From Syntrophorhabdaceae bacterium (GTDB taxonomy: Bacteria; Desulfobacterota; Syntrophorhabdia; Syntrophorhabdales; Syntrophorhabdaceae), in contig JAQVWF010000014.1 of NCBI GenBank assembly GCA_028698615.1, positions 1 to 64,000 on the forward strand: a DNA stretch of 64,000 bases, given 5' to 3'. The translations under genes were made by a program, and so were the position numbers. The notes under the pieces are model-generated. The model had not been told where the DNA came from. It searched no databases and saw only the letters and a list, made by a program, of their open reading frames with translations. Below are positions 8,735 to 16,428 of this stretch, piece after piece; the stretch's first letter is position 1; the number at the start of each line of letters is the position of its first letter.

Positions 8735-9151
8735 ATGAAAAAGGCTTTGATTTTCGGGTTGGTAGTGTTCTGTGCGGCGGTGGCTCTTTTGACCACCGCT
8801 GTAAAGACGGATGCGCAGGTCCTGTCCAAAGAGGTCAGTGTGGCGGAGATCCTGTCCAATCCTTCTCAATATGATCAGAAGACCGTGACCGTGACCGGTT
8901 ATGCATTTATTGTCCGCAAGAAGAAGGACCGCAGCGGCAACCCGTGGATGCTTATCAGTTTCTTCGATCCCAAGGACAAGAAGAAGGTCATAAACGTCTT
9001 TGGTCCGGGACATCCGGCAGCCCGCAACGGGGATATCATCAAAGTAACGGGCAAATTCAAGGCGAAATCGAAACGCGGACGGTACACTTTTGACAACGAG
9101 ATCCAGACGACAAGCGATAAGGTCGTGGTGGTTGCCAAAGCGACAGGCTGA
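8735..9151 (+). CDS. Exported OB-fold-like small protein
   Basis: A 138-residue protein with a cleavable signal peptide (MKKALIFGLVVF..., cleavage probably after TDA). The mature part starts with VSVAEILSNPSQYDQK and contains TVTVTGYAF and the RNGDIIKVTGKF strand pattern. That is typical of exported OB-fold domains, in which a set of beta strands carries 'V.V.G' and 'V.G.F'. Function is unknown; other members of this fold bind heme, nucleic acid or partner proteins. ATG 8735 has GGGGAG 9 nt upstream. It appears to be a single-gene transcript just before the ydbH-like operon. Confidence 0.7.
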   Translation: MKKALIFGLVVFCAAVALLTTAVKTDAQVLSKEVSVAEILSNPSQYDQKTVTVTGYAFIVRKKKDRSGNPWMLISFFDPKDKKKVINVFGPGHPAARNGDIIKVTGKFKAKSKRGRYTFDNEIQTTSDKVVVVAKATG

Positions 9152-9201
9152 GATGACTGAGGACAGACCATAATCTGGCCGGGACTTCCAGCGAGTTTAC
9201 G

Positions 9202-9210
9202 TGCTATAAT
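9202..9210 (+). promoter_or_regulatory. Extended -10 promoter of the ydbH-like operon
   Basis: TGCTATAAT (9202-9210) is a perfect extended -10 box with no good -35. The predicted start is near 9217, leaving only about 9 nt of leader before GTG 9226. That leader contains CAGGAGA as ribosome site. Confidence 0.55.
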
Positions 9211-9225
9211 GAACTCAGGAGATCC

Positions 9226-11859
9226 GTGACGAAGAAGAGGCTTGTTCTTAGCGTTGTCATTCTGATCGCACTTTTTGCGGCGGGGCTTGTCCTTCTGGCC
9301 AGGACCCCTCTTCTCGTGCGGTCCGCCGCCATGGTGAGCGGGCCCCTTTTCGGTTATGACATGGAGGCGGAATCCTTTTCCTTCTATCCCCTGAGGGCGG
9401 ACCTGAAAGGGTTCAGTGTTGCCGATACGCGAAGGGGCAACTTCCTCTTCACCAGTTCCCGCGTGAGTGTTTCATCGAGCCCGGGGGCCGCCTTTAAGGG
9501 CAACGTCGAGCGGGTCCTTCTCAAGGACCCGAAGATACGCATCCGCCTTGGCGACAAGAAAGAGACCGAGACGGACCTGTCCTTCATCCGGAAAATACCG
9601 CCCGTGCATCTTCTGACCATGGAGAACGGCGAATTCACCCTCTTCTTCAAAGGTTCTCCCGGAACCGTCACCCTTAAGAAGATCGATCTCACCGTGAAGG
9701 ATTTCTCGCCGGAGGGCGGCGGGGCGCTTTCCTTCACAAGTGCTGTCGTCATCGACGGGCCGGGCGGATCGAAGATGAAGGCGACGGGCAGGTGCAAAGG
9801 CAGGCTCGACCTGACGGGGATCCTTCCCGACATGCTCGGGAAGGGGGCCGTCGACATCGACATAGATGAAGGTTCGGCGGGGGATGTGGCACTGCAGGGA
9901 ATGAAATTCACCCTCCCCGTTCTTTTCGAGAAGGACCGCATCATCATCTCGAGGGCCGCCGCACTCATCGAGGCGCTGACCCTTGCAATGGACGGGAGAA
10001 AGGCCGAACTCAGGAAGGGACAGCTTGCGATGAACGCCTCTTACACCGCCAGGTCCGGGCTTATCTCATCGGACAGCCTGCAGGTGACCATGCCGGGCGT
10101 GGGCACCGTGAAGGGCACGGGACGGATGACCCTCAAGGGGGCTATGCCCTTCAGCGCCGTCCTCGAAACGCGGGAGCTCAATTTCTCCAGTCTTTTCAGC
10201 ATGGCAAGATCCTTCCTGGGCCAGGAAGAGGCGAAGAAGTGGTCCATCGAGGGGTCGGGTTCCTTGAAGGCCCGGATGGAGGGCAGTCTTGGCGGGAAGT
10301 CCCCCTCCCTTTCGGGGAGTGTCACCATGGATGTGAAGAAGGGAGGGTTCTCCTCTCCCGACGGCTCAAAGGCCGCCCAGGGCATCACGGGTTCCGTCAT
10401 TCTCAATTTCAGCTTTCCCCGGGGAGATGACAAGGACGCCTCCATGAAGATATCGTCCCAGATGTCTTCGGGAGAATATCTTTGGGGAAAGTATTACAAG
10501 GACCTCAAGAAGGAGCCCTCAAAACTCACCTCGAAAACGGATGTGACCGTAAGCCGCAAGACGGGCTCGCGTATCAAGGGGACCTGCGATCTCTTCAACA
10601 CGGGACGATATGCCTACGACGGTTTCTTCGGAACGGGGCAATGGGGTTTTCATCTGACTGCGCAGGATGTCGCGGTGAAAAGGATAGTGTCCGTTTTTGC
10701 CGCCGATTATCTGGCGCAGACGGCGCCGGCGCTGGAGGGCATTGAGGCTGACGGGAAACTCGACGCCGATATATCCGTTACATCGACGGACAACAAGCTG
10801 GCGACAAAGGGCAGTGTGAAGCTGTCGACGGGGTCTTTGAAGCTTCCGGGAGCTTCGCTGGGCGTCGCGGCCGTCGACATGGATGTGCCCTTTGACCTGA
10901 CTGCGGCAGGGGGGACGGTCGTTCCCGCCCAGGGGGGACGGTTGGGTATGATCACCATCACCGGTTTCACGAAGGGGAGCTACAGCCTGCCGGAGCTGAA
11001 GATACCTTTCATGGCTTACGGCAGCGACGTGGCGGCAACAGGGATCATCAGCCTGCCTTTTTATGGCGGAGCCGTCCGCATAAGGGGCCTTGCGGCGAAG
11101 GACATCCTCGGGCCGTCGCCGAGGCTCGTGTTCGGAGCCCTGGTTGAAGGCATAGATTTCCCCCGGCTGCTCAGCGAGGCGACGGGTCTTACCTTTCCCG
11201 GCACCGTCAAGGCCCGCTTTCCCAGCGTTGCCTATCAGAACGGGGAAGTGGTGACGCAGGGGAAGACGGTCATCGACATATTCGGCGGCAGGATAGAAGC
11301 GGTGGACGTGTACGTGAAGGACCTCTTTGCGTCGTCGAGAAAAATAGGCGGAGACATCCTCTTCAGAGATATCGATCTCGGGAAGATAACGGATACGATC
11401 AAGGTCGGTAAGATAACGGGCATCATCGAAGGTTCCGTGAAAAATCTCGTCATCGAATACGGTCAGCCTTCCCGTTTCATTTTCGACCTCGATACGGTAA
11501 AGAAATGGGGGGTGTCCAGGAAGGTCTCTGTGGATGCCATCGAGAACATATCGATCCTCGGTACGGGCTCCGGCGGGATAGGGGCGGTGCTCAAGAGCGG
11601 GCTCAACAAGTTCTTCAAGGAATATCCCTACAGCAGGATCGGCATACGGTGCACGCTGGAGAACGATAATTTCAACATCAGGGGTAAGATCGTCGAAGGA
11701 GGGAAGGAATACCTCATCAGGCGCGCCTTCTTGAGGGGCATCGACGTGGTGAACAGGGACCCTCAGAATATGGTAAGCTTCAAGGACATGCAGGAACGCG
11801 TCGGCAGGATCTTCCACAAGGACGAGGACGGCGCGGGTCCGACGATAAAGGTGAATTAA
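9226..11859 (+). CDS. ydbH: YdbH-like AsmA-superfamily inter-membrane bridge protein
   Basis: An 877-residue protein with one N-terminal membrane helix (RLVLSVVILIALFAAG) followed by a periplasmic body made almost entirely of repeating beta strands. This matches the length and design of E. coli YdbH (a dicarboxylate-binding-type AsmA relative). In E. coli, YdbH spans the periplasm with the lipoprotein YnbE and moves lipid to the outer membrane, with YdbL as helper. The next gene is a DUF1318/YdbL-type lipoprotein, which supports the call. Start GTG 9226 has CAGGAGA upstream. The symbol reflects similarity of architecture and gene order, not a computed alignment. Confidence 0.7.
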   Translation: MTKKRLVLSVVILIALFAAGLVLLARTPLLVRSAAMVSGPLFGYDMEAESFSFYPLRADLKGFSVADTRRGNFLFTSSRVSVSSSPGAAFKGNVERVLLKDPKIRIRLGDKKETETDLSFIRKIPPVHLLTMENGEFTLFFKGSPGTVTLKKIDLTVKDFSPEGGGALSFTSAVVIDGPGGSKMKATGRCKGRLDLTGILPDMLGKGAVDIDIDEGSAGDVALQGMKFTLPVLFEKDRIIISRAAALIEALTLAMDGRKAELRKGQLAMNASYTARSGLISSDSLQVTMPGVGTVKGTGRMTLKGAMPFSAVLETRELNFSSLFSMARSFLGQEEAKKWSIEGSGSLKARMEGSLGGKSPSLSGSVTMDVKKGGFSSPDGSKAAQGITGSVILNFSFPRGDDKDASMKISSQMSSGEYLWGKYYKDLKKEPSKLTSKTDVTVSRKTGSRIKGTCDLFNTGRYAYDGFFGTGQWGFHLTAQDVAVKRIVSVFAADYLAQTAPALEGIEADGKLDADISVTSTDNKLATKGSVKLSTGSLKLPGASLGVAAVDMDVPFDLTAAGGTVVPAQGGRLGMITITGFTKGSYSLPELKIPFMAYGSDVAATGIISLPFYGGAVRIRGLAAKDILGPSPRLVFGALVEGIDFPRLLSEATGLTFPGTVKARFPSVAYQNGEVVTQGKTVIDIFGGRIEAVDVYVKDLFASSRKIGGDILFRDIDLGKITDTIKVGKITGIIEGSVKNLVIEYGQPSRFIFDLDTVKKWGVSRKVSVDAIENISILGTGSGGIGAVLKSGLNKFFKEYPYSRIGIRCTLENDNFNIRGKIVEGGKEYLIRRAFLRGIDVVNRDPQNMVSFKDMQERVGRIFHKDEDGAGPTIKVN

Positions 11860-11877
11860 AGGACGAAGGAGGATACA

Positions 11878-12468
11878 ATGGCCAAAAAGTTGCGTCATCT
11901 TGCATTGGGTTTCATGATAGTCTTTGCCGCCTGTGTTACCGTGAACATTTACTTCCCGGCCGCAGCCATCCAGAAGGCCGCCGATGAGATCGTCGACGAC
12001 GTGCGGGGCACGAAGGACGAAAAGCAGCTCGAGCAGAAGAAGAACGACAAACAAAGCAGCATCATGGATTCCATACGGGGGTTCATCGGCCCCAGGGAAG
12101 TGCACGCCCAGATCAACATAGAGGTTTCAACCCCGGCGATACGGAGCCTCAAAGAGGCCATGAGGAATAACTTCCCTCAGATCAAACCTTTCCTTGACAG
12201 GGGCGCCATCGGGGAGAACAACATGGGTCTTCTGGAGCAGCGCGACGCGGGGAGCCTGAACCTCAAGGAAAAGGCCGACCTCAACCGCTTCGTGGGCCAG
12301 GAGAACAACAATCGCAGCGTTCTCTACAGTGAGATCATGAAGGCGAACAAGCTGGGCGCGGACTCGCTGCCCAAGATCCAGAGGATATTCGCCAACAGCT
12401 GGCGTGGAAAATCCCAGCCCGGCTGGTGGATACAGAACGATGCCGGAGGATGGGAAAAGAAGAGGTAG
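11878..12468 (+). CDS. DUF1318 (YdbL-like) lipoprotein
   Basis: A 196-residue protein with a lipoprotein signal (FMIVFAACVTVNIYFP, with lipidated Cys at about residue 20). After a charged linker of about 60 residues comes the DUF1318 domain: the RSLKEAMRNNFPQIKPFL, GAIGENNMGLLE and ADLNRFVGQENNNRSVLY region, ending in a Trp-rich SQPGWWIQNDAGGWE. E. coli YdbL is a soluble periplasmic protein and YnbE a separate small lipoprotein. Here one polypeptide has both a lipid anchor with a beta segment (VTVNIYFP) and the YdbL-type domain. It follows the ydbH-like gene by 18 bp with an AAGGAGG ribosome site. Confidence 0.8.
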   Translation: MAKKLRHLALGFMIVFAACVTVNIYFPAAAIQKAADEIVDDVRGTKDEKQLEQKKNDKQSSIMDSIRGFIGPREVHAQINIEVSTPAIRSLKEAMRNNFPQIKPFLDRGAIGENNMGLLEQRDAGSLNLKEKADLNRFVGQENNNRSVLYSEIMKANKLGADSLPKIQRIFANSWRGKSQPGWWIQNDAGGWEKKR

Positions 12469-12502
12469 CCCCGCTTTGAGCGAAAAAGGGAGGCTCGATC
12501 AT

Positions 12503-13192
12503 ATGCGCACGAATACGGTATTTTTGAAGGTTTTCGTTCCTGTCGTGTTGACCGCCTTTCTCTTTTCCTGTGCAGGGGCTTTCATAAGTCCGGCGGTGCG
12601 CGCCGACTTCGAGACTGGTCTTGCCCTCTTTAACCAGGGAAAGTTCACTGAGGCTCTCCCGCTGTTTGAGAAGGCGACGGCGGCCGAGCCGGATTACTAC
12701 GAGGCACAGCTCTACCTCGGCAGAACGTACCTCAGCATGAAGAACTTCGCGAAGGCTATCCCTTCCCTGCGGGCGGCATACCGGCTTTCGCCGCAGGATT
12801 TCAAGGGTCAGATCGTTGATATCCTCATAGACGCCCTTCTTGGGGCGGCCTTCGCGGAGGTCAAAAAGGGCAACTATGAAGACTCCCTGTCGTACCTGCG
12901 GGAGCTCATGTCCGTGGAGCCCAGGGCGGCGAAGGTCAAGGAAGAGATCTCAAGCGCGCTCGTGGCAGTGGCGATGTCCCTTTTCATGAAAGGAGAGGTC
13001 CGCGATGCGGTAAAGCTCTTCAGTGATGCCATCAAGGAGAACCCCGACAACGCAAGGGCCTACCTGGGCCTTGCAAGGGCTCTCCTGAAAACCGGTGCCA
13101 TCCCTGACGCGATAGACGCGGCCCGAAAAGCGCTTTCCCTCGATCCCACGAGCAGCGAGGCGTTCAACGTGATGAAGGATATTATGAGATAA
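12503..13192 (+). CDS. Periplasmic TPR-repeat lipoprotein
   Basis: A 229-residue protein. The N-terminus is a lipoprotein-type signal (VVLTAFLFSCAGAF, Cys at about 18). It is followed by about five tetratricopeptide-like helical pairs (GLALFNQGKFTEALPLFEKA, then AQLYLGRTYLSMKNFAKAI and later AYLGLARALLKTGAIPDAI). TPR proteins act as assembly scaffolds. ATG 12503 is used because GGGAGG lies upstream; the frame open from 12404 overlaps the DUF1318 gene. As the third gene of the ydbH-like operon it may take part in assembling the bridge (inference). A terminator follows at once. Confidence 0.75.
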   Translation: MRTNTVFLKVFVPVVLTAFLFSCAGAFISPAVRADFETGLALFNQGKFTEALPLFEKATAAEPDYYEAQLYLGRTYLSMKNFAKAIPSLRAAYRLSPQDFKGQIVDILIDALLGAAFAEVKKGNYEDSLSYLRELMSVEPRAAKVKEEISSALVAVAMSLFMKGEVRDAVKLFSDAIKENPDNARAYLGLARALLKTGAIPDAIDAARKALSLDPTSSEAFNVMKDIMR

Positions 13193-13260
13193 AAACAGCA
13201 GGGAAGGGCCTGACCCCCGAGGTTTACAATGGACATCGGTGGGTCAGGCTCCTGTTTTTT
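13191..13260. terminator. Bidirectional intrinsic terminator
   Basis: Nested complementarity pairs AAAAACAG (13191-13198) with CTGTTTTTT (13252-13260). Inside, GGGCCTGACCC (13207-13217) pairs with GGGTCAGGCTCC (13240-13251). Runs of A and T on the two sides let it stop transcription from both the TPR gene and the convergent gene at 13284. Confidence 0.75.
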
Positions 13261-13283
13261 CTTCAAGCATTCGGGATTTGGAT

Positions 13284-13721
13284 CTACTTCACCTGTGCCG
13301 CTTCGGTCTTGGCCAGCGCTATTTTGGCCAGCGCGAGCTTCTTGTATTCCTTCTTGATCTTCTTCGTGTCACCGGCCATAATCGCCTTGTGGAGGTCGCC
13401 TTCGAGTTCGGCAACTTCCAGGAGCTTGTAGTAGTCGAGAAATTCTTTGAGGTGGGCGATGACTATCTTGCCGGTGACGAGGGGATGGTTGTTCGTCACG
13501 TTGGCGTCCTTGAATGTTATTCCGTGTTCAAGTTCCACCTCGAGCCCTCTGCGAAACTCCGCGGGGTCTATCTTCATCTTCGTGTCATTGACGGCTGTGA
13601 GGACGGCCTTCGCCTCCTTCGGCAATATCTTCGCCGTCTTCAGCTTCGTCCAGTCCCTGATCTTCAGTGCCTTGCAAAACTTCTGAACCTCTGCCTTCGT
13701 AATGTATTCCGGAATCTTCAT
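13284..13721 (-). CDS. DUF5661-like small protein
   Basis: A 145-residue soluble protein starting MKIPEYITKAEVQKFC, with AAGGGGG as ribosome site 5 nt before ATG 13721. The segment RRGLEVELEHG, then VTNNHPLVTGKIVIAHLKEFLDYY, fits my memory of the DUF5661 family (function unknown). The C-terminus is rich in Lys and Ala and probably helical. It is convergent with the TPR gene and downstream of the kup region, and appears to be transcribed alone. Confidence 0.65.
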   Translation of the reverse strand: MKIPEYITKAEVQKFCKALKIRDWTKLKTAKILPKEAKAVLTAVNDTKMKIDPAEFRRGLEVELEHGITFKDANVTNNHPLVTGKIVIAHLKEFLDYYKLLEVAELEGDLHKAIMAGDTKKIKKEYKKLALAKIALAKTEAAQVK

Positions 13722-13791
13722 TATAACCCCCTTCTCAGGTATGCGCTGATACAGGCATTGTAGCACAATAGAGGTTCAAAGGGGAAAAGAT

Positions 13792-13832
13792 GGTTTCAGG
13801 TTTCAAGCAAGAACAACGTGAAACCGTCTTTT
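13792..13832. repeat. GGTTTCA-word inverted element, copy 1
   Basis: GGTTTCAGGTTTCA (13792-13805) is followed by the inverted AACGTGAAACCG (about 13814-13825). The sequence ACGTGAAACCGTCT recurs at copy 2 (42394-42407). The element sits between the kup stop and the start of the DUF5661-like gene. Confidence 0.6.
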
Positions 13833-13894
13833 CACGGATATACCTGTCCCGTGGGACGGACCATCCCCGCTTGAGAAGCGAATTATATAGTCTG

Positions 13895-15754
13895 CTATAT
13901 CTCTATCCTTGTGGTGACGCCGTGGAGTTTGTTGGAGGGGAGATCGTGGAACTGGACGAAGGGCAGGGCCAGTTTTTTCATTATGGAGAACATTTTCCAC
14001 AAAAAGTTTCGCGTGTAGATCTCTTCCAATCCATAGAATATCCCCTTTTCATTCGTGATCCCGGCGTCCTCCAATATCAGGCCTATATCGACCACCTCCA
14101 TGTACCCCATTTGTATTTCAAATGACCTCAAGCCCGGGGCAAGGTCCTCTTTGAAGCAGCTCTTCAGTCCGAAGGGTTCGTCGAGGGTGACGATGGAGAC
14201 GAGGATATTCTCCTCGTAGATTATATTGTTCATGAACATGGTGTGCACGATATAGGCGGGGATCCTGTGGGAATTGCGGGCAAAGAAGAGCGCGGTTCCT
14301 TTTATCCTGTTGACGGCCTGATATACCTCGTTGTAGCTGTGGAGGAAGATGTCCAGTCTGAGAGGGCGGATGTTCCGGTAGAGTTTTCTCTGGCCGGCTG
14401 TGTAGATGAGGATCATGGCAAGGGGAACGGCAGCGATGATCAGGGACCAGTAGCCGCCGTGAGGGATCTTATATACGTTGGAGACCAGGAAGGTGACGTC
14501 GACAAGTGTCACGAGAAAGGCTATCAGGGCTTTCCCGTACTCCTTTCGCAGCCAGAATATGGAGGTAATGAGAATTCCCGTTATCGTCATGTCGCCGGTC
14601 ACTGCAAGGCCGTATGCGGCCGCTAGCTGCTTGGATTCCCTGAACTCGAACATGATGAAGAGCACCGAGAGGAGCAGGAACCAGTTGACGAAACCTATAT
14701 ATACTTGGGACCTCAGCTCCGGTGACGTATATTCTACCCTGAACATGGGCATCAGCCGTGTATTGATGCCCTGGTAGACAATGGAGAACATGCCGCTGAT
14801 TATCGCCTGGGATGCGATGATGGTTGCCAGTATGCTGAGGACGAGAAAGGGTATGTAGAGCAGGAGAGATTGGTGGAACATCATGCCGAAAAGGATGGTC
14901 GTCGATTGAGCGGGGTTGTTCAATATGAAAGCGCCCTGTCCGAGGTAGTTGAGGAGAAGGGCAAAAAAGACGAAATACCATGCCCGGATGATGGGTTTTC
15001 TCCCCAGGTGCCCCATATCGGCATAGAGGGTTTCTGCTCCCGTGGCACAGAGGATCACCTCGGACAATACAAAGAACCCTGCGACCCCGTTCTTGTAAAG
15101 GAACGTGACGGCATACCAGGGGTTGATAGCCTTCCAAACGGAGGGGAACTGGATGATGGATACCACGCCGGAAATGGCAAGGGCCATGAACCACAAGAGC
15201 ATGAGGGGCCCGAATGCCCCGGCGACCTTTTCCGTGCCCTTCCTCTGAAATCCGAAGAGCACTATGGCGATCGCCCCCGCTATCAGGATGAGGGTGGTCT
15301 GCCTCGTCTCCTGGAATCCGGGAATAAGGAGGATGCCTTCGACGGCGCTGAGGATGCTTATTGCGGGAGTGATGACGCCGTCGCCGACAAGCAGGGATAT
15401 GCCGATGAAGGCGAGTATGGTGACAAAGACCGCCCCTCTCCCTGACCTCAAGAGACGGATCAGTTTGCCCCGGAGAATGATCGTCCCTCCCTCGCCTTTT
15501 TCGCCGAGGCTCATGGCGAGCCATGCGTACTCGACGGAGACCAGGATCACAAGGGTCCATATTATAAGGGAAAGTACACCCATAACGTTATCGACGGTGG
15601 GTTTCAGGAGGAGGAAGATAATGGTAAGGGTATAGATGGGGCTTGTGCCGATGTCACCGAAAACAAGCCCAAGGGATTTTATCACCGCCCGCAGGTCATC
15701 GATAACCCGCTGCCGGCGACCGGGTTTTCGCGCCGAGATATCGTTGTTTTCCAT
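13895..15754 (-). CDS. kup: Kup-family potassium transporter
   Basis: A 619-residue protein, close to E. coli Kup (622). It has 12 predicted membrane helices in the first 450 residues and a cytosolic C-terminal domain. Family hallmarks are SLGLVFGDIGTSPIYTL near residue 30, the GEGG loop (LGEKGEGGTIIL) and GDGVITPAISILSA. Kup imports K+ with protons. A predicted promoter (15765-15793) puts the transcript start only about 4 nt before the ATG, and no ribosome site is present, so translation may be leaderless. A PgpH-type c-di-AMP phosphodiesterase is also encoded in the window (61950), and c-di-AMP commonly controls K+ uptake. Confidence 0.95.
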   Translation of the reverse strand: MENNDISARKPGRRQRVIDDLRAVIKSLGLVFGDIGTSPIYTLTIIFLLLKPTVDNVMGVLSLIIWTLVILVSVEYAWLAMSLGEKGEGGTIILRGKLIRLLRSGRGAVFVTILAFIGISLLVGDGVITPAISILSAVEGILLIPGFQETRQTTLILIAGAIAIVLFGFQRKGTEKVAGAFGPLMLLWFMALAISGVVSIIQFPSVWKAINPWYAVTFLYKNGVAGFFVLSEVILCATGAETLYADMGHLGRKPIIRAWYFVFFALLLNYLGQGAFILNNPAQSTTILFGMMFHQSLLLYIPFLVLSILATIIASQAIISGMFSIVYQGINTRLMPMFRVEYTSPELRSQVYIGFVNWFLLLSVLFIMFEFRESKQLAAAYGLAVTGDMTITGILITSIFWLRKEYGKALIAFLVTLVDVTFLVSNVYKIPHGGYWSLIIAAVPLAMILIYTAGQRKLYRNIRPLRLDIFLHSYNEVYQAVNRIKGTALFFARNSHRIPAYIVHTMFMNNIIYEENILVSIVTLDEPFGLKSCFKEDLAPGLRSFEIQMGYMEVVDIGLILEDAGITNEKGIFYGLEEIYTRNFLWKMFSIMKKLALPFVQFHDLPSNKLHGVTTRIEI

Positions 15755-15764
15755 TTATGTGCTA

Positions 15765-15793
15765 ATGTTACCCTTAATTTGTCGGAAATTCAA
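15765..15793 (-). promoter_or_regulatory. Predicted sigma70 promoter of kup (leaderless)
   Basis: Minus-strand TTGAAT (15793-15788) and TAACAT (15770-15765) have a 17-bp spacer. The predicted +1 is near 15758, four bases before the kup ATG. Confidence 0.6.
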
Positions 15794-15887
15794 CTCAGAC
15801 CCCGTCATGGAGCAGGCAAAATGGCCTTCCCTGCCCGCGAAGGTCTCTGGCCGGAAGCCCCGGACCAGAGGCGGTTCCGGTATCCTT

Positions 15888-16370
15888 CTACTCGATGCCG
15901 GGAGGTTTTGGCCTGTCCTTTTTGCCTTCGAACCATCCCTCGCTGGCATGGGGAAAGCAATCGAAGCGGGCGACATAGGGTTTGATGTCAAGGAGGGGAG
16001 TGCCATCGAGGACATCTATGCCGGCAACCTTTAGCCTGCCGGAATCCCTGCCGAGAAGTTCCACGATGGTGAGCCCGAGGCAGTTGGGCCGCGCAGGGTA
16101 GCGGCACGCGAATATCCCGTGGGGTTCGTCGTCGAGCAGCACGGGCCGCACCAGTTCAACCCGACCCGCCCTGTCGAAGGGATAGATAAGGAATATATGG
16201 GAGAATCCCTCGATATCCTTGAGCCCTTTTTCATACTCCTCGTAGATCTCTATCGACCCAACCGCGTCGGGCCGGAATCTTCCCTGTATCGGTGCTTCCT
16301 CTTTTGTCCTGAAGGGAGAGTGGATGACCCCGATCGGCCTTACCACAAACTCCATGCCTGTGTCGTTCAT
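15888..16370 (-). CDS. trmO: tRNA (t6A37) N6-methyltransferase TrmO (TsaA family)
   Basis: A 160-residue protein with the TsaA/TrmO fold. It opens FVVRPIGVIHSPF, then EEAPIQGRF, and carries GFSHIFLIYPF, the RPVLLDDEPHGIFACRYPARPN block with RPN, and CLGLTIVELLG. TrmO methylates N6-threonylcarbamoyladenosine at position 37 of tRNA-Thr with SAM. The gene ends before the C-terminal extension found in longer forms, so it is the minimal domain. AAAGGAA precedes ATG 16370. It lies 58 bp after the copper ATPase and may share its transcript. Confidence 0.88.
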   Translation of the reverse strand: MNDTGMEFVVRPIGVIHSPFRTKEEAPIQGRFRPDAVGSIEIYEEYEKGLKDIEGFSHIFLIYPFDRAGRVELVRPVLLDDEPHGIFACRYPARPNCLGLTIVELLGRDSGRLKVAGIDVLDGTPLLDIKPYVARFDCFPHASEGWFEGKKDRPKPPGIE

Positions 16371-16428
16371 TCCGTTCCTTTCCGGAAAGACCGTTCCATA
16401 ACTTAGAGCCTGGAACGCTCCTCCCTGT

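Noticed and set aside
10519-12105. 528-codon minus ORF across the ydbH-like gene end
   Set aside because: It crosses two well-supported plus-strand genes and has a His/Arg-rich composition typical of antisense frames.
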